From: Plenodomus lindquistii
Lineage: Eukaryota > Ascomycota > Dothideomycetes > Pleosporales > Leptosphaeriaceae
DNA: 64,000 bases
Direction: 5' to 3'
Assembly (NCBI GenBank): GCA_025504975.1
Contig: JANUWI010000011.1
Coordinates: forward strand, 992,001 to 1,056,000
The notes beneath the pieces were generated by a model. That model had not been told where the DNA came from, searched no databases, and saw only the letters and a program-made list of their open reading frames with translations. Shown here piece by piece: positions 43,459 to 55,489 of this stretch (position 1 is the first letter of the stretch; each line of letters starts with the position of its first letter). The position numbers were made by a program, and so were the translations under genes.

Positions 43459-44425
43459 CGCGATGTGTTCGAAGGTTGATTGACGAGTCCCAGTCACTGG
43501 CATGGGACCCAGACAAGAGTTGGTCAAGCAAATGTTGAAAGACTTCACTCGAGGCTTCGGTAGGTTACCAACATATTTCCCGTTTGACACGACCTTCCTG
43601 CCAAGGCCTAGCTGCTGTACGTGCAATCGCATTCATACTCGACGTGGGAATTGAAACCCGTGCCACACGGGTAAATGCGACACCTACAACGGTGCACAGT
43701 CTGTGTGATTGGCCGATTCCAGATGCCGACACGCTGATTGGCTTACGGCGCAGTAAATCCTTCCAAAATCCTTCCATGTGTAATATCAGCTCATAGAACC
43801 CAAAATACCCAAAATCATTGTCCGCGAACTGCAAGCGCGAGATTGTATGCAGGCCAATCACTAGCTGAAAATAGCATCCTGGCGCTCCGTGCCTGGCGGC
43901 TGAAGCCGTGAAGCTAGCGCGCTACGATACCGTAGTTGTAGCGCGGAGCCCCGTTGCGTTCAAGATATCCTTTTCAAAACAGTGCAAGGGCAGAGACCAC
44001 GCGCAGCTTGAGGATGCTATGTCCGTCGCATCAATCTGGTGCGCCTGGCACAGCGCTCAAGGCAGTATATGGTCGCCAGTTGAAGTCTGTAGGCGCAATG
44101 TATGTCTGACACTGTTTCGAGGGTGCTACGATACGCAAAGATGACTGTTACAAGTGAAAGGAACAGTGAAACCTTTGCTAATCTGCTCATCTTGGAATCG
44201 GGCTACATGGGCGTTTGTTCCGCGGCTCAAGGCCAATAACCCCACGCCACGGCCACCGACAAGCACGGTCCAGAAAAGCATGAGACCCCAATCCATCTGA
44301 GGAGTAAGATTGTCAAGTGTTGTTGGAGTTGGGTTGCCTCCCCTTGCCCTCGCTCTATCTTTATACTTTGCTCGCTTTGCTCGCTTTGCTAGCACATACG
44401 CATCTTTTCCGTGCACGCACTCGCG
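43459..44425. other. divergent promoter region
   Basis: 967 bp between GH47 (-) and the Cys-rich membrane protein (+). A run of three near-identical copies of TTTGCTCGC lies at about 44365-44390, shortly before the plus-strand ATG. No gene seen. Confidence 0.45.
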
Positions 44426-45467
44426 ATGAAGTCTTTACGCTATCTCGTGCTTCTCGTCACTCACTTAGTTACCATTGTATCATCTCTTTGCTATTTTCCG
44501 GACGGTGAGAGTATTCCACGTCAAGACACTCCCTGTCGCTCATCCGGCTTTGCAACGTGTTGTGGTCAAGGCTACGCATGTCTCTCAAACAACCTCTGCA
44601 TGCTCACTGAGCATGTTCCAAATCCTGTTCCAGGCCAATCCATCTACGTTCGAGGTAGCTGTACAGATCGAACATGGAACAGCCCGAACTGTCCCAATTT
44701 TTGCGTCGTCCCAGCCCACGACGATAACTTCTCTGGAGGGACGGGAGTGGCGAAGTGCGATATGGCCCAAGACCGATATTATTGTCTTGATAACCAGACT
44801 GAGCCGGTTGCAAGTTCGGATATCTGCTCGAGCTCGACGTATTTCTTCGAGATGGCTGGTAAGATTCCGGTCTGAGTTACCTGAAGTCAAGGGGCTAACT
44901 GAGATAGGAACACCATCAACAGTTACGATCATCGGTGTCACGCAAACTACCTCAAGGGAGGCATCAACGACTTCTGATATTCGATCAACGACCGCATCAC
45001 CCACCTCCACGAATAGCTCTCCACCAGGACTATCGCAGCGAGCATCATCGTCACCAACAACATCAAGAACCTTGTTCGCGGACCAGAACGCATCTTCAAC
45101 GTCCGTCTCCAGCATCTCACCCAGCTTCGCCACTGCCAATTCTTCTGCGGCCTCCGAGGCTACCGAAAAGTTCCCGAGCAAAGACTACAGCATCGCCATC
45201 GGCCTCGGCGTAGGTATCCCCCTTGGTGTGCTAGCAATTGTCATCATCGCGTTGCTCATATTCCGCCATCGACGACATAGACGCAATGCAGCACTCGTTC
45301 CACCGCAGTACACCGGGCCTCACCAACCCTACGACGCGATGAAGCCCGATGTATCTGGTACCTGGGGTGCTACAGGTCCAGGGGCTACGGTGTATCACGA
45401 GGCGGAGTGGGTGCAGCCTGTGCCGCAGGAATTGCCTGTTGGTGATGATGTGCGGAAGCGAGAGTAA
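44426..45467 (+). CDS. Cys-rich single-pass membrane protein
   Basis: Two exons, 44426-44858 and 44908-45467 (330 aa), with a 49-bp phase-1 intron. A signal peptide (about 1-22, LVLLVTHLVTIVSS) leads into a Cys-rich ectodomain: CYFPDG, then TPCRSSGFATCCGQGYACLS and LCMLTEH. This is a common pattern in fungal surface proteins of unknown function. A Ser/Thr-rich stalk of about 85 residues follows. Then come one helix (IAIGLGVGIPLGVLAIVIIA), a basic stop-transfer stretch (FRHRRHRRN) and a cytosolic tail of about 65 residues. The layout suits a wall-stress or adhesion sensor. That role is inference. Confidence 0.8.
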
Positions 45468-46525
45468 ACTCAATGACGAGTGGCTTTGATGGCTATGTAG
45501 CGATGCAAGATGATCGGGTTACTGTGTAGTGCGTTTGTGTATGGGCCCTGCGTAATGGCCAATATCGGAATAATTACCAAGCAATGATAGCAAGAGTGAA
45601 TTACAATTTCACGCGCCACGACCTTCTCGGTCTTAGCTTTTGACTATCGAACTGTGCTGTAGTTACCTTGCGTGAACCTCGTAGTAGCGCAATGTTTCCA
45701 GCTGATGGTGGGATAGGCGATTGATGTCTAGTCAAGTTGGCAGTATTACCGCTGACTCCTACCGTCGATCTCAACACCATTTCCTTATCTTCAATTGTCA
45801 ACTCAAGCGCACATTCCCATCCCTCTACTCCAAGCCATCCTCCTCAGTTCCAGCCCCCACCTTACACCGCCACTGTTGTAAACACCGCCTTCACCTACTG
45901 CGGTAGTACATATCCCCATTCAGGTTAGAAAATTGCGGTTCCATTGATGTTGGCGTGCATTGTGTTCACTGTGATCTTTTCCAGTTGGTAAGAATACGAA
46001 ATTGTAGTAGATAATTCAACATATGGATAAAAATAAAGGAAACCAACCGGGCAATCTACATCCCTCTCGCCACAGCTAGAAGTAATTCCCTACACCACAA
46101 ACTATTCTAATGGGACGACGCTACTAGTTATGTTTTTTGTTTTTCGTGAGTAATCGTAAACTACACATGGTACTCAGCTATAACCCAGCACAGCTGACAT
46201 CTACACTACTACACTAGAAACGCATACTTTCGGTATAACAACTATCAACTCTACCATACTGTCTTCTCACACTTGTACAGCTCGTGTGATACATTACCAA
46301 GCACGCAATAAAACACTCACATCTTAACCAAAGTAAAGCAGTTAATGCCCACTCCATCCCATCCTACCCCTTCCCTCCTTTACATAAGTGTCCCTTTACC
46401 ATGTACCCCCTCCGTGTCTATCAAAAACACGCTGGATTTCCCAAGTTGACAGCCAATTTGTTTCTCGCTCAATGCTTATGCTACTTCCTATCTCTGTGCC
46501 GAAAATAAATTTCTCTGTTGTTTTA

Positions 46526-46541
46526 TATATATATATATTTT
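46526..46541. repeat. (TA)n run
   Basis: An uninterrupted alternating TA tract in the AT-rich intergenic region. Confidence 0.7.
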
Positions 46542-46610
46542 CTTTTTTCTCGTGTAGGGTTGGGAATTGTTGTATTTATTTGTGAACGGGCAAGAAGAGT
46601 ATTTTATGGC

Positions 46611-46690
46611 TGTGAGTGAGTGAGTGAGTGAGTGAATGAGTGAGTGAGTGAATGAGTGAGTGAGTGAGTGAATGAGTGAGTGAGTCAGTG
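46611..46690 (+). repeat. (GTGA)n microsatellite
   Basis: About 80 bp of GTGA units with regular GAAT interruptions every few copies and one GTCA near the end. It reads on minus as S-L-T-H repeats but has no gene context. Confidence 0.9.
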
Positions 46691-47172
46691 TCGCGTGCTC
46701 CCTCCCACCTGTGGCCCAGATGACTCAAATTAACCAAAACAAAAATAAAAATCTCTGTACATTGCGGTCTTAGTCGTGACATGGTTGTATGCAAAGGGTA
46801 ACGTCAGTACCTAGGCTGTTGTTCTACACATTCATGTCTTGATACAGCAATGTCGACAGTTCAGTGATGCAAGTATGCTCAAGGCGAATACGGATGAGAT
46901 GAGGCGTTTATCCATTAAGATGGCCTAGGGTATATGATGAGAAGCATACTGTGCCGTGCTGTGCTGTGCGTGGCGCACCCATGCTTTCAAGCTGTCCGTC
47001 CATACCGCAGCTCCGCATCGTTCAAACCCCATATTCGAGACAAAAACGCCATCTACATGCTCGCACCTAAACGCCAATCCCACGATATCCATGCGCGCGC
47101 CATAAAGTGTGTCCATGCATCCATCCGTCCTGCGTAAACATTGCTGTTGATACTCAAGATTTCCCTTGATCC

Positions 47173-48354
47173 TCAGGCCTTCCCTTGATCCTTTTCCAAT
47201 TCTTCCTTTTCGACCCTAGCACCATTCGCACCCGTATCCTCCTCGTCACTTGCCTCTCTCGCCTGGCCCCATTCAAAACTCTTCCTGGCAACCCTTGCCG
47301 GCCCCAGAGGATCTCTTGGGCTCGCCAGAGGACTAGTCGGCGTGTTGCGAATGCTACTGATACTATCAGTGCGACCATGGCCCAGCAGGCCACTGCGGAC
47401 ACTCAGGCCATCTGTGGGCTTGTTCGCATAGTAGCTGTTGCGCTCGCTGGGCAGAATTGGGGCGGTGACGCCGGATGCAGAGTAGACGCTCGCGCGCTCG
47501 GCGTTGGCGAGACTGCCCACATTGGCGGGGCCGCGGTTCGTGGGCGAGTAGACGGAGTCGGGGTTTGCGGAGAGGACGCTGAGGGGGAGGGACTCGCGAC
47601 TGCCGCCGTAGTGTGAAGAGGGCGCAAGGGCGCGCATCGAGGCATTGGTGTCGACTGAGTTGCGGCGGCGACGCTTCGAGGATGAGGCCAGGGTGAGGAT
47701 GGAGGCGTTGTCGGTGAGGATGTTGTTTGCGGTTGCACCCTGGTACGAGTTGGGCTGCTGCGTCGTAGGGGCTAGATGTGGCGGGATGGCGGAGGGCGGC
47801 GGGGAGGTGGGGAATTGGTGTGTGAAGACAATGGGGGTGCCGTTCGAGGCCGCGGCGGCATTGGGTGCGGCATTGAGCACATTCGAGGGCGCGGTGGACT
47901 GGATCGTGGTCAGGGTAGTGCTAAGCGACTGCTCGGAGCCGTGTGGGGAGGAGAAGGTGCTGCCGCCGTTGGCAAAGTTGCTGGTGCCCGTCTCGGCCTT
48001 TGAGCGCGTCGAGTTGACCGTCTCGGGCATGGTGGCAACCGTGGGCGCCGTGCTCTTGTTGCTCTTGGCCAGGGCCTGGCGCTGGCCGGCGGCGCTCTCC
48101 TCGGCCTCGACCGACGTGAAGCTGCCATTGGAGCGCGGCGTGCCCGTCGTGGTAAAGGAGACGTGGTCGGCCGTGTGGGCGTTGACGTTGCCCGACTCGG
48201 GGTAGGGGTTGTTCTTCGCGGCGGCCTTTTTCGCAGCGCTGTGCTTCTTGCTGGGCGTCTCGGACGACGAGGGCTTGAGGTTGGCAAGGCGCTTCATCCA
48301 GCCGGCAAAGGGACGTTTGCGCGCATTGCGGTCTTTGCGGGTACTCGTCAGCAT
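47173..48354 (-). CDS. Ser/Ala-rich hypothetical protein
   Basis: One exon, 393 aa, start ATG at 48354. I do not recognise a domain. The N-terminus is basic (KDRNARKRPFAGWMKRLANL). The middle is low-complexity Ser/Thr/Ala/Asn. The C-terminal half looks more constrained, with SSKRRRRNSVDTNASMRAL (a basic patch followed by a kinase-like site), GGSRESLPLSVLSANP, NSYYANKPTDGLSVRSGL and SPLASPRDPLGPARVARKSF. It ends in a charged EEDTGANG...KEELEKD tail. There is no signal peptide or helix. It is probably an intrinsically disordered cytosolic or nuclear phosphoprotein. Confidence 0.65.
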   Translation of the reverse strand: MLTSTRKDRNARKRPFAGWMKRLANLKPSSSETPSKKHSAAKKAAAKNNPYPESGNVNAHTADHVSFTTTGTPRSNGSFTSVEAEESAAGQRQALAKSNKSTAPTVATMPETVNSTRSKAETGTSNFANGGSTFSSPHGSEQSLSTTLTTIQSTAPSNVLNAAPNAAAASNGTPIVFTHQFPTSPPPSAIPPHLAPTTQQPNSYQGATANNILTDNASILTLASSSKRRRRNSVDTNASMRALAPSSHYGGSRESLPLSVLSANPDSVYSPTNRGPANVGSLANAERASVYSASGVTAPILPSERNSYYANKPTDGLSVRSGLLGHGRTDSISSIRNTPTSPLASPRDPLGPARVARKSFEWGQAREASDEEDTGANGARVEKEELEKDQGKA

Positions 48355-49148
48355 GGTCGGGGATGCAGCGTGGACGACGAGAATTAACGGGACAGGGGGA
48401 AGAAAGCTACTATGTATGTGTAGAGCGGGCAGGGTTGATGGCTGTGCAGGCTAGGGCGAACGTACCGGTGCCATGGGGCCTCGACGCAGCTTCGGCCGTG
48501 GCCATGGTTATGGTTGCTGTCTTGGGCCTTTGACGCGTTCCAATATTGGGCCTCGTCCGCTGGCTCGGTGCGCTGGTTGCAAGCTGGCCTGCACGGCGAG
48601 CCACGTGGTATCAATGGCGCAGGGACGGGTGAGGGTTTGAGGATGGGTGCCCAATGATGACTTGGACTGCGTCTAAGTGGTGAGTGGTGAGTGGTGAATG
48701 ATGAACAGTGAGTGGTGCGTGGTCAAGGGTGAATAACAAGGCACGTGCAAGTTGGCTGGCAGAGTCACGGTCACGGGCTACAGTACAGTGGTGTGAGCAT
48801 GGACGATGATGGGATGAACGCGGTGTTTCGATGCTTCTAGGATGTACTTTACAGTAGTCTTTTGGTCCATATCTCCGAGCCGGCGCGTGGACCCTGAACC
48901 CGCGATAAGTCCAAGTGCTCTAGAGTACACAGTAACTTGACGTTATGGGGCTGCCACCCGCGTCCGCCAAGCCCATGGCTGCTCCACGCCTGCCCGTCGC
49001 GAATCATCGCCGCTGCCGTTTCGCGCTTTCGCAGATCCAAATCAAACCACCCGCCCTGCGTCTCCACTGAACGCCCTGGGGCCCAGAAGATGCGACACCG
49101 CGGGTCATTGCCTGGCGAGGGGCTGCACTTTGCTGCCAACACTACGTC
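48355..49148. other. divergent promoter region, Ser-rich gene / MLH3
   Basis: 794 bp between two divergent starts. A degenerate GAGTGGT repeat lies at about 48679-48722. No gene is supported; both promoters should be here. Confidence 0.45.
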
Positions 49149-52100
49149 ATGGCCGAGACGCCCCGTGGTCAAGATGCTGCAGAGACACGAAACAACACAC
49201 GCCGCTGCATCCTACCGCTCCCAGAGCACGTGGCTGCCCAGATCAAGTCGTCCACGGCCATAGTCTCGCTGAGTGGCGTAGTGCTCGAGCTGCTCAAAAA
49301 CTCGCTGGATGCAAAAGCCGCTAGGATCGATGTTGCAGTCGACTACGCACGAGGGGGATGCACGGTAGAGGACGATGGAGTGGGAATACCGCCCAACGAG
49401 TTTCGCGAGCAAGGCGGCTTGGGCAGACTCCATTGTGTGTGACCAGACAAACACCATCATGTCAACGTACTGACGATAGACTCAGACACGTCCAAATACA
49501 ACACCAATGAAGCCCAACTCGGCCGCAATGGCACCTTCCTCGCCTCCCTGGCGGCCATGTCCCTCTTGACCATTACCTCGCACCACAACGAGTACCGCTC
49601 GCACAATTCAATCACTTTCCACCACTCCAAGCCAGTGGAGCGGCAACTGCCAGCTCCTGCCACCAAACATGTCCACGGCAAACATGGCACGCGAGTGACG
49701 GTGCGCAATTTGTTTGGAAACCTTCCTGTTCGAGTCAAGCAACGGTCAGCAGTGCTAGAGCAGAAGAGCGAACAAGAGAGACTCTGGGAGATCCTGAAAC
49801 GAGATGTTGTGGGACTGCTTCTGAGCTGGCAGGGTGCAATCTCGTTGAAGATCCGGGACGCTGAGGGCAAAGCCATCATCAACCTCAACACTTCGACTTC
49901 GACCAGTCACACCATTGATGACACTCGCAATCAAAACAAGCTTCGCTCGGCACGACTGACTTCTATGCTGCACGTCTTGACCCAGGCCAACTACATTGCT
50001 GTAGACGAATGGTCAAACTGGGTACCCGTTTCGGTCTCGACGTCCGCTGTCTCTATCAAGGGCGCAATATCGCTCGATCCCGCACCCAGCAAGCACGTGC
50101 AATTCCTGTCACTCGGTATTCGACCTATTCTGGCAGGGCATGGACACAACGAGCTATACGATGAGATCAATCGCTTATTTCTCGCTTTCTAGCTTTGGTG
50201 CTGTTGAAGATTACATGGATATGGACGAGCTTGAGAAGATGCGGCTTCAAGCAGATAAGAGATTCAAGAACGAAGGGTACACAATTCGGCAACTCAAGGC
50301 TCGAAAGGATGTTGACAGACATCCCATGTTTCATCTGCGGGTCACCATCAAGGACAGCCGTCCTACGAACGTTGGCGAGAACCAGTTTGGCGACGAGAGT
50401 ACATTGCCAACAGTCATGGAAGTCCTGGAGGCAATGATTACGCAATGGCTGTCAGCACACCACTTTCGACCGCAGCAGCGACGAAGAAAACGCGAGAGAC
50501 CTGATACTGCATCTTCAAATCACGGCAGCCCTGCTGCGAGTAGTATGCCATCGACTGTCGGACCACTTTCAACATTACTACAGCCACGCATAAGTCGGCC
50601 ACGCACAGCTGAGACATCGTCCAAGTCGGGCAAGAGAACACGGTCTAATGCACCTGGCTTAAATCAACTGTCAGCAAGATCTCAAAGTCGAGTGTTTGCA
50701 GACTGGTCGCGCATCAAAAGCGGAAAAGCAGACTTTTTCGACAAGGTGCCCAGTTCGAGAACAGTGTCTGCTTTGAGGGGGCAGACAAGTGATCCAGATC
50801 CGTCTCAAGCTACTTCATCTGCTACCGAAAGATTTGCAAGTTTTGACGTCGAATCTCTTCAACAGGGCTCTCTGAGTTTGCAGGCAACACGTGCGACTCA
50901 CGATGGCTCTGGCCCCGAAGCGCTGCCTGTCCACGACGCTCAAGATGACACTATACTTTGGACTGACCCTGAGACTAAGAAGACCTATCTGTTGAATGCT
51001 CGCACAGGATGCGTTGTGCCAGACCTACGATCACGACCGAACACTACGTCTTCCCTGACTGGGCCAGTCCTTTCTCAGAAGACCATCAACAAGTCGCTGC
51101 GGCTTCCTCAGCGGCCTGCAACAGCATCAGCAGCTGAGACTCCATGGCTGGCCAACGTACTGCAATCCTGGGAAAATCCAGTCTTTAAATCTAGCGAACG
51201 CCGGATACAGCAAGTCGGATTACATGAGCCAGAGCTTGGGCACAGCAATCACAGCCACGGCAGACTTGGCTGCTCTCAAACTGACATCGAAAAGGCGTTT
51301 GGTCAGGTCACTGCAGACACAAAGTCCGAAACACTCTCGAAGCAGGGATTACAGCATGCGGAGGTCATTGCTCAGGTCGACAAGAAGTTTATCCTTGTCA
51401 AGATGCGACCATCTCCCGACGCAGGGTCGAACGGACAGGCAACAGATCTGCTCGTCTTGATTGATCAACACGCAGCAGACGAACGCATCCAAGTCGAAGA
51501 GCTCTTCCGCAAACTCTGCACTCCAGTCACCGACCACAATGGGTCAAGAAGCTACAAGTCAAAGCTCGGCCACCAAGCCCAAGTCACGTCAACGCATCTC
51601 GAGAAACCCCTGCAATACACCATTTCACAGGTCGAAGCCACACACTTTACCGCCCACGCTGCGAGATTCGCAACATGGGGTATCCTCTTCGACATTACAA
51701 ATTCCACACGAGACCACACCGCCGCGGCAACTAAACAACAAGCCCTCTTATCCGTTACAACACTCCCCCCAGCCATTGCCGAACGCTGCAAATCAGATCC
51801 CAAAATCTTAATCACATTTCTCCGCTCATCAGTGTGGAAACACGTCGAGGATCCCCATCTACCTGTTCTGCCTCCTCCCAATGCAAACGCATCCGATTCC
51901 AACGTTGCAGGAGAAGCAGACTGGGTCCGCCGTCTAGCAAACTGTCCCCCAGACCTCATTGGCATGATCAATTCGCGAGCCTGTCGGTCGGCCATCATGT
52001 TCAACGATGTCCTTGATATGAAGCAGTGCAGAGACTTGGTCAAGAAGCTCGCAGACTGTGTGTTCCCCTTTATGTGTGCGCACGGCCGTCCGAGCATGGT

Positions 52101-52212
52101 TCCACTTGTTGATCTGGGGAGTCTGGGAGATGTGCACAGTTCTGCAGATATTGAGGCAGTAGAGGGGGAGAAGACGGACTTTGTGGGTGTTTGGAAGACT
52201 TGGACTGCGTAG
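49149..52212 (+). CDS. MLH3: DNA mismatch repair protein MLH3, with a one-base frameshift
   Basis: Exons are 49149-49434 and 49480-52212. MutL ATPase motifs appear in order: ELLKNSLDAKAARI, EDDGVGIPPNEF, GRNGTFLASLAAMS and GTRVTVRNLFGNLPVR. The endonuclease motif DQHAADERIQVE (51463-51498) marks MLH3, with SRACRSAIMF and CAHGRPSMVPL near the end completing the metal site. After LYDEINRLF the frame breaks in a T run at 50186-50188. The next frame starts with SSFGAVEDYM and stays open to the stop. One base fewer would restore it. No splice-site pair can explain the shift. With Mlh1 it forms MutL-gamma, used in meiotic crossing-over and mismatch repair in the nucleus. The total would be about 1,005 aa. 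Confidence 0.88.
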
Positions 52213-53092
52213 ATTAGATTAGGGGTAACTATATTAGATATTGCCAATTTATTTCCAAGTGGATATCGTGTAGCATGAAACTTCTTCTCCTTTCTGCCTC
52301 ATACAGCATCAATATGATTGGCCCGAAGACTATAGTCGCTTGTTGCAATTTGTCCTCATACATAGTATGTACGCTTCTTTCACTCGTATAATCTACAGTA
52401 TACTCCAGTACAAGTAACTCTCCCGAGCCTCTCCCCCCACCATACTCCCTCCATTGACCAACTCAACCCCACACCCCATCGGTCCGTCTCCCATGATCGC
52501 CGACAAGGAAGCATCAACATCTCCACTTGTGCAAGACCCCCCAAAAATAAAACGCTAATTTTGACGTCATGTCAACGCGTCTCTTGTTTGATTTTTGCTT
52601 TCGCTTTTGTGGAAATCCTTTGAGAGTGGTCGTGCCGCGTCGTGTCGTGTCGTGTCGTGTGGAAAGAGGTAGGGTGGTCTGTGCATAGAAAGTCTCGTTG
52701 GTTCTTGTGACAGAATTTTTGCTTGGGAATTCGCGATCTGCTGTCGATATACACCATTGTCCCGTCAGCCACATCCCGACAATTTAAAAAGGCAGCTGAC
52801 TAGTTTCGCGAGACATTGTATCGAGTGTTTGAACAAGCCGAACGAGCACGTTAGTCACCCAACAGCAACATCACATCACTGCAACAATGGCACATTGAAA
52901 ATATATTGAAGTTGTTTATCCTTTTCATTCAGAAGGTAATGTTACATCATTATTTGCCGCGGGCCCTAATTTCAGGCTCCATACGGATTGATATCTTATC
53001 ATCCCATCATTACTAGTGACAGCAAAGTGGTTCATTCTAAACCGCCAAAGATGAGAATCCCCAAACACCCTTACGTTGCTAAGGCGATACGC
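52213..53092. other. convergent intergenic region
   Basis: 880 bp between the 3' ends of MLH3 and the DUF1761 gene. It contains a short CGTGT repeat. No gene is supported. Confidence 0.45.
52641..52660 (+). repeat. (CGTGT)4 short tandem repeat
   Basis: Four perfect pentamer copies, preceded by an imperfect one. Confidence 0.8.
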
Positions 53093-53797
53093 TTAGTCGA
53101 AGGGGTTGGTGCGGGTTCCCCAGTAGGTGAGGAACAAGCTGAGGCCGACGGTCTCGAAGACACGGGCAACAGCACCGATGGCAATGGTGTCAGCGGGACG
53201 CTTCTCGGTGAGGACCTGGGAGACGATCTGATGATGAATTAGTCAGTAATGTGTTCTTGAAGGTTGATGATACTTCAATGCGGGTAGAAGCGGGCATGGA
53301 ATGACATACCGAGGGAGCAGCGGAGGCGAAGAAGATCAAAGAACCGAGGTAAGCGGCGCCCTTGTAGGTGAGGGTTCCGGTAGCGTTGATGAGAGCACCG
53401 ACACCGTAGGCCTGGATGGCAGAGCCGACGACGGAGCTACCCCATGTGGAGGCAGCGGTGGCAGCCTCCTTGCTGTGGAAGTACTCCTCCTTGGAGTTAG
53501 CCTGCTGTGCGCGGCGGTAGGCGTCACCGAAGACGGGTCCGAGGACGGCCAGGGAGACGGCGTGGTTGAAGGCCGTGCCGAGGGCAATGGCAGAGGGCTT
53601 GACGGGGGGAAGGTCTGTAAGGGTGATGGGTTAGAGTTTGGTTCATGTTTCGTTGTTGTGGTGCGATGCTGGCGCTGGAGCTGGCAAACACCGCAATTGA
53701 GTGGTTCAGGTTGCTTTGCTTCCCCGCATGCAATTGCAGCGCGCTAGTCCAGTGCGTGCATGCACAGAGTGAGGGACTTACAGCTGAGGGAGGCCAT
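53093..53797 (-). CDS. DUF1761 small membrane protein
   Basis: Exons are 53797-53782, 53614-53310 and 53227-53093, 151 aa. The first exon is only 16 bp and codes for MASLS plus one base; the first intron is 167 bp, long for this window, and the second is 82 bp. Hydrophobic stretches run through AIALGTAFNHAVSLAVLGPV, YLGSLIFFASAAPSIVSQVL and VFETVGLSLFLTYWG, which fits the DUF1761 membrane family. GC-rich, strongly biased codons suggest high expression. The role is unknown. The exon 1 call rests on a good GTAAGT donor and correct phase. Confidence 0.85.
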
Positions 53798-54596
53798 TGT
53801 GATGGATGTGTGTGTTTTTGTGTTGGAGAGAGGAGAAGTGGTGTTGTTGTAGAGTAGCGGGAGGTGATGGCAGGCAGCAGGCAGGAATGCAACCGCTTTT
53901 GTACTCCAAGCAGGCGTGGCTTGCGTGACCTTTGACTGACGTCACAGCCCGCCAAGCATCCACTACATTGCCAGAACCTGGCTTCAGCCGTCTCGATACG
54001 GGCAAGTCGTGCGCGCTTGAAAGCGAGTCTGGACTGTGCGCGGCCAATTCCTGCATGATGAAATTCCATCTTTTCCGCTGTCCTGACACGCCTTTCCGAT
54101 CAATCTGCGCGGTTCAGGTACGTCACCAGTTCGTGAAGCTGCCCACAATTGCACCCCAGCCAGTGGGTACAACAAACACATGTTATGCAATGGTGAAAAT
54201 GCAGCTGCCAAGTTGAACTGCACCTCTCAAAAACGACGGATATCAAAATGTGTCATCCCAAAGAATGCATATTGTCGTTCTGTAGCTTACCGTGATCTGC
54301 TCGCAAGTAAACGCAGGGAGCTTGGGCCACCTCCCCCATCTCACAACCAACACCGGCTATTTTGCATCAAGTCTAGCTCGCATCCTCCCTGCCGTGTGCC
54401 AATGAGTACGCTTCTCAAATGGCCACACGTCAAGGAGGGCATTTCCCCCCCCTTCAGCCTCATTGCCTCTTGTACCTCCTCGCGGTACCTGAAAATCCGA
54501 CCCCACTTCATACGTACATGCAGACGTTGGCGGCGGACATTGTGCATATAACCTGCTTTACGCGCCCGGTTTCTTCCGCGACTCGAATTTGCGGGG
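53798..54596. other. divergent promoter region, DUF1761 / Dabb
   Basis: 799 bp with only small random ORFs. No clear control motif was noticed. Confidence 0.45.
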
Positions 54597-55172
54597 ATGA
54601 TTATCCCCAGAAAGGCCTACGGGCTTTTGCTGTTCGTTTTGCTGGGGACGTGCTTGCTGCTGTTCTCGCGCACGGTCGGGAGTGGGCTTGCGGAGTTAGT
54701 GTTTGGGCCCTATGGACCTGTTGTGCCGTGGACGACGCATATTGTGCTTTTTCAATTCAAAGAGGGGACGAGTCCGTTCGCGGTGAAGGAGGTGAGCACA
54801 ATCGAGAAAGTGTTGGGGGATGATGATTGATGATGTACGATAGATCACCTCCAAATTCTTTGGATTGAAGAAGTCATGTGTGCATCCTAGTACGCGAAGA
54901 CCGTATATCATTTCGATATCAGGAGGGAAGGACATCTCAATTGAGGGCTTACAGGTAAAGATCCTGGCTACAACGCATTGAAGATTGGCTGATCTGTGTC
55001 TTAGAGCGGCGTCAGTCATGCCTTTGTACTGCAATTCCATTCAAATGATGACAGAGACTACTATGTCAAGGAGGATCCCGCGCATCAAGCGTTCAAAGCT
55101 GCTGCTGGCGCGGTAGTTGAGAAGACGATCGTGGTGGACTATCAAGATGGCGTCTTCACTAATGCAATCTGA
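54597..55172 (+). CDS. membrane-anchored Dabb (stress-responsive A/B barrel) protein
   Basis: Three exons, 54597-54791, 54844-54954 and 55005-55172 (157 aa), all phase 0. A hydrophobic N-terminal segment (YGLLLFVLLGTCLLLFS) is a signal or membrane anchor. The Dabb fold follows: HIVLFQFKEG, ITSKFFGLKKSCVHPS, then SHAFVLQFHSNDDRDYYVKE and VVDYQDGVF. The final YVKEDPAHQAFK pattern is typical. Most Dabb proteins are small, soluble dimers, so the anchor is worth noting. The enzymatic role of fungal members is mostly unknown. Confidence 0.85.
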
Positions 55173-55489
55173 TGAGTACACATCGCTGGGCAGCAAAGAA
55201 ACATGGCAATGCATGGCGGCGTCGCTATCACGTACACAAGAAAATAATCGTTCTTTATGATTCATTCCATGGTAGTCTGCGGTAGCTATGACTTCCAGGT
55301 GCGCCCAGTTGCATACCAGCAACCTAAAAAGCAGATCCAGCGATCTTCCTGAGGAGCCTTCCTTTCCGTACACTTTGATACTTTTGCACCTCCATGATTC
55401 CAAAGTTGGCCTTGACAGTAGTCATTCTGTTAAGTCCAAATCAACTCAGGCATATTGCAGATTTGGTGCTGGCATCGTAAGCTGACATC
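55173..55489. other. convergent intergenic region
   Basis: 317 bp between the Dabb gene and the first BTB gene. Nothing recognised. Confidence 0.45.

Larger units (their letters stand above)
45468..47172. other. 1.7-kb convergent intergenic region, AT-rich in part
   Basis: This lies between the 3' ends of two genes. 45940-46600 is noticeably AT-rich. It holds a TA run near 46526-46541 and a GTGA microsatellite, listed separately. No gene is supported. Confidence 0.45.

Noticed and set aside
43640..43690. Possible tRNA T-arm (AATTGAAACCCGTG-like)
   Set aside because: No matching acceptor stem, D arm or anticodon arm could be folded around it.
46576..46794. Minus-strand ORF with S-L-T-H repeats
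   Set aside because: It is a translation of the GTGA microsatellite.
47403..48287. Pro/Arg-rich ORFs in other frames across the Ser-rich gene
   Set aside because: Shadows of the 393-codon frame caused by its biased codons.
50090..50191. Intron ending at the TTTCTAG before the MLH3 frame change
   Set aside because: The acceptor looks good, but no upstream GT has the right phase, and splicing would remove the conserved ELYDEINRLF segment.
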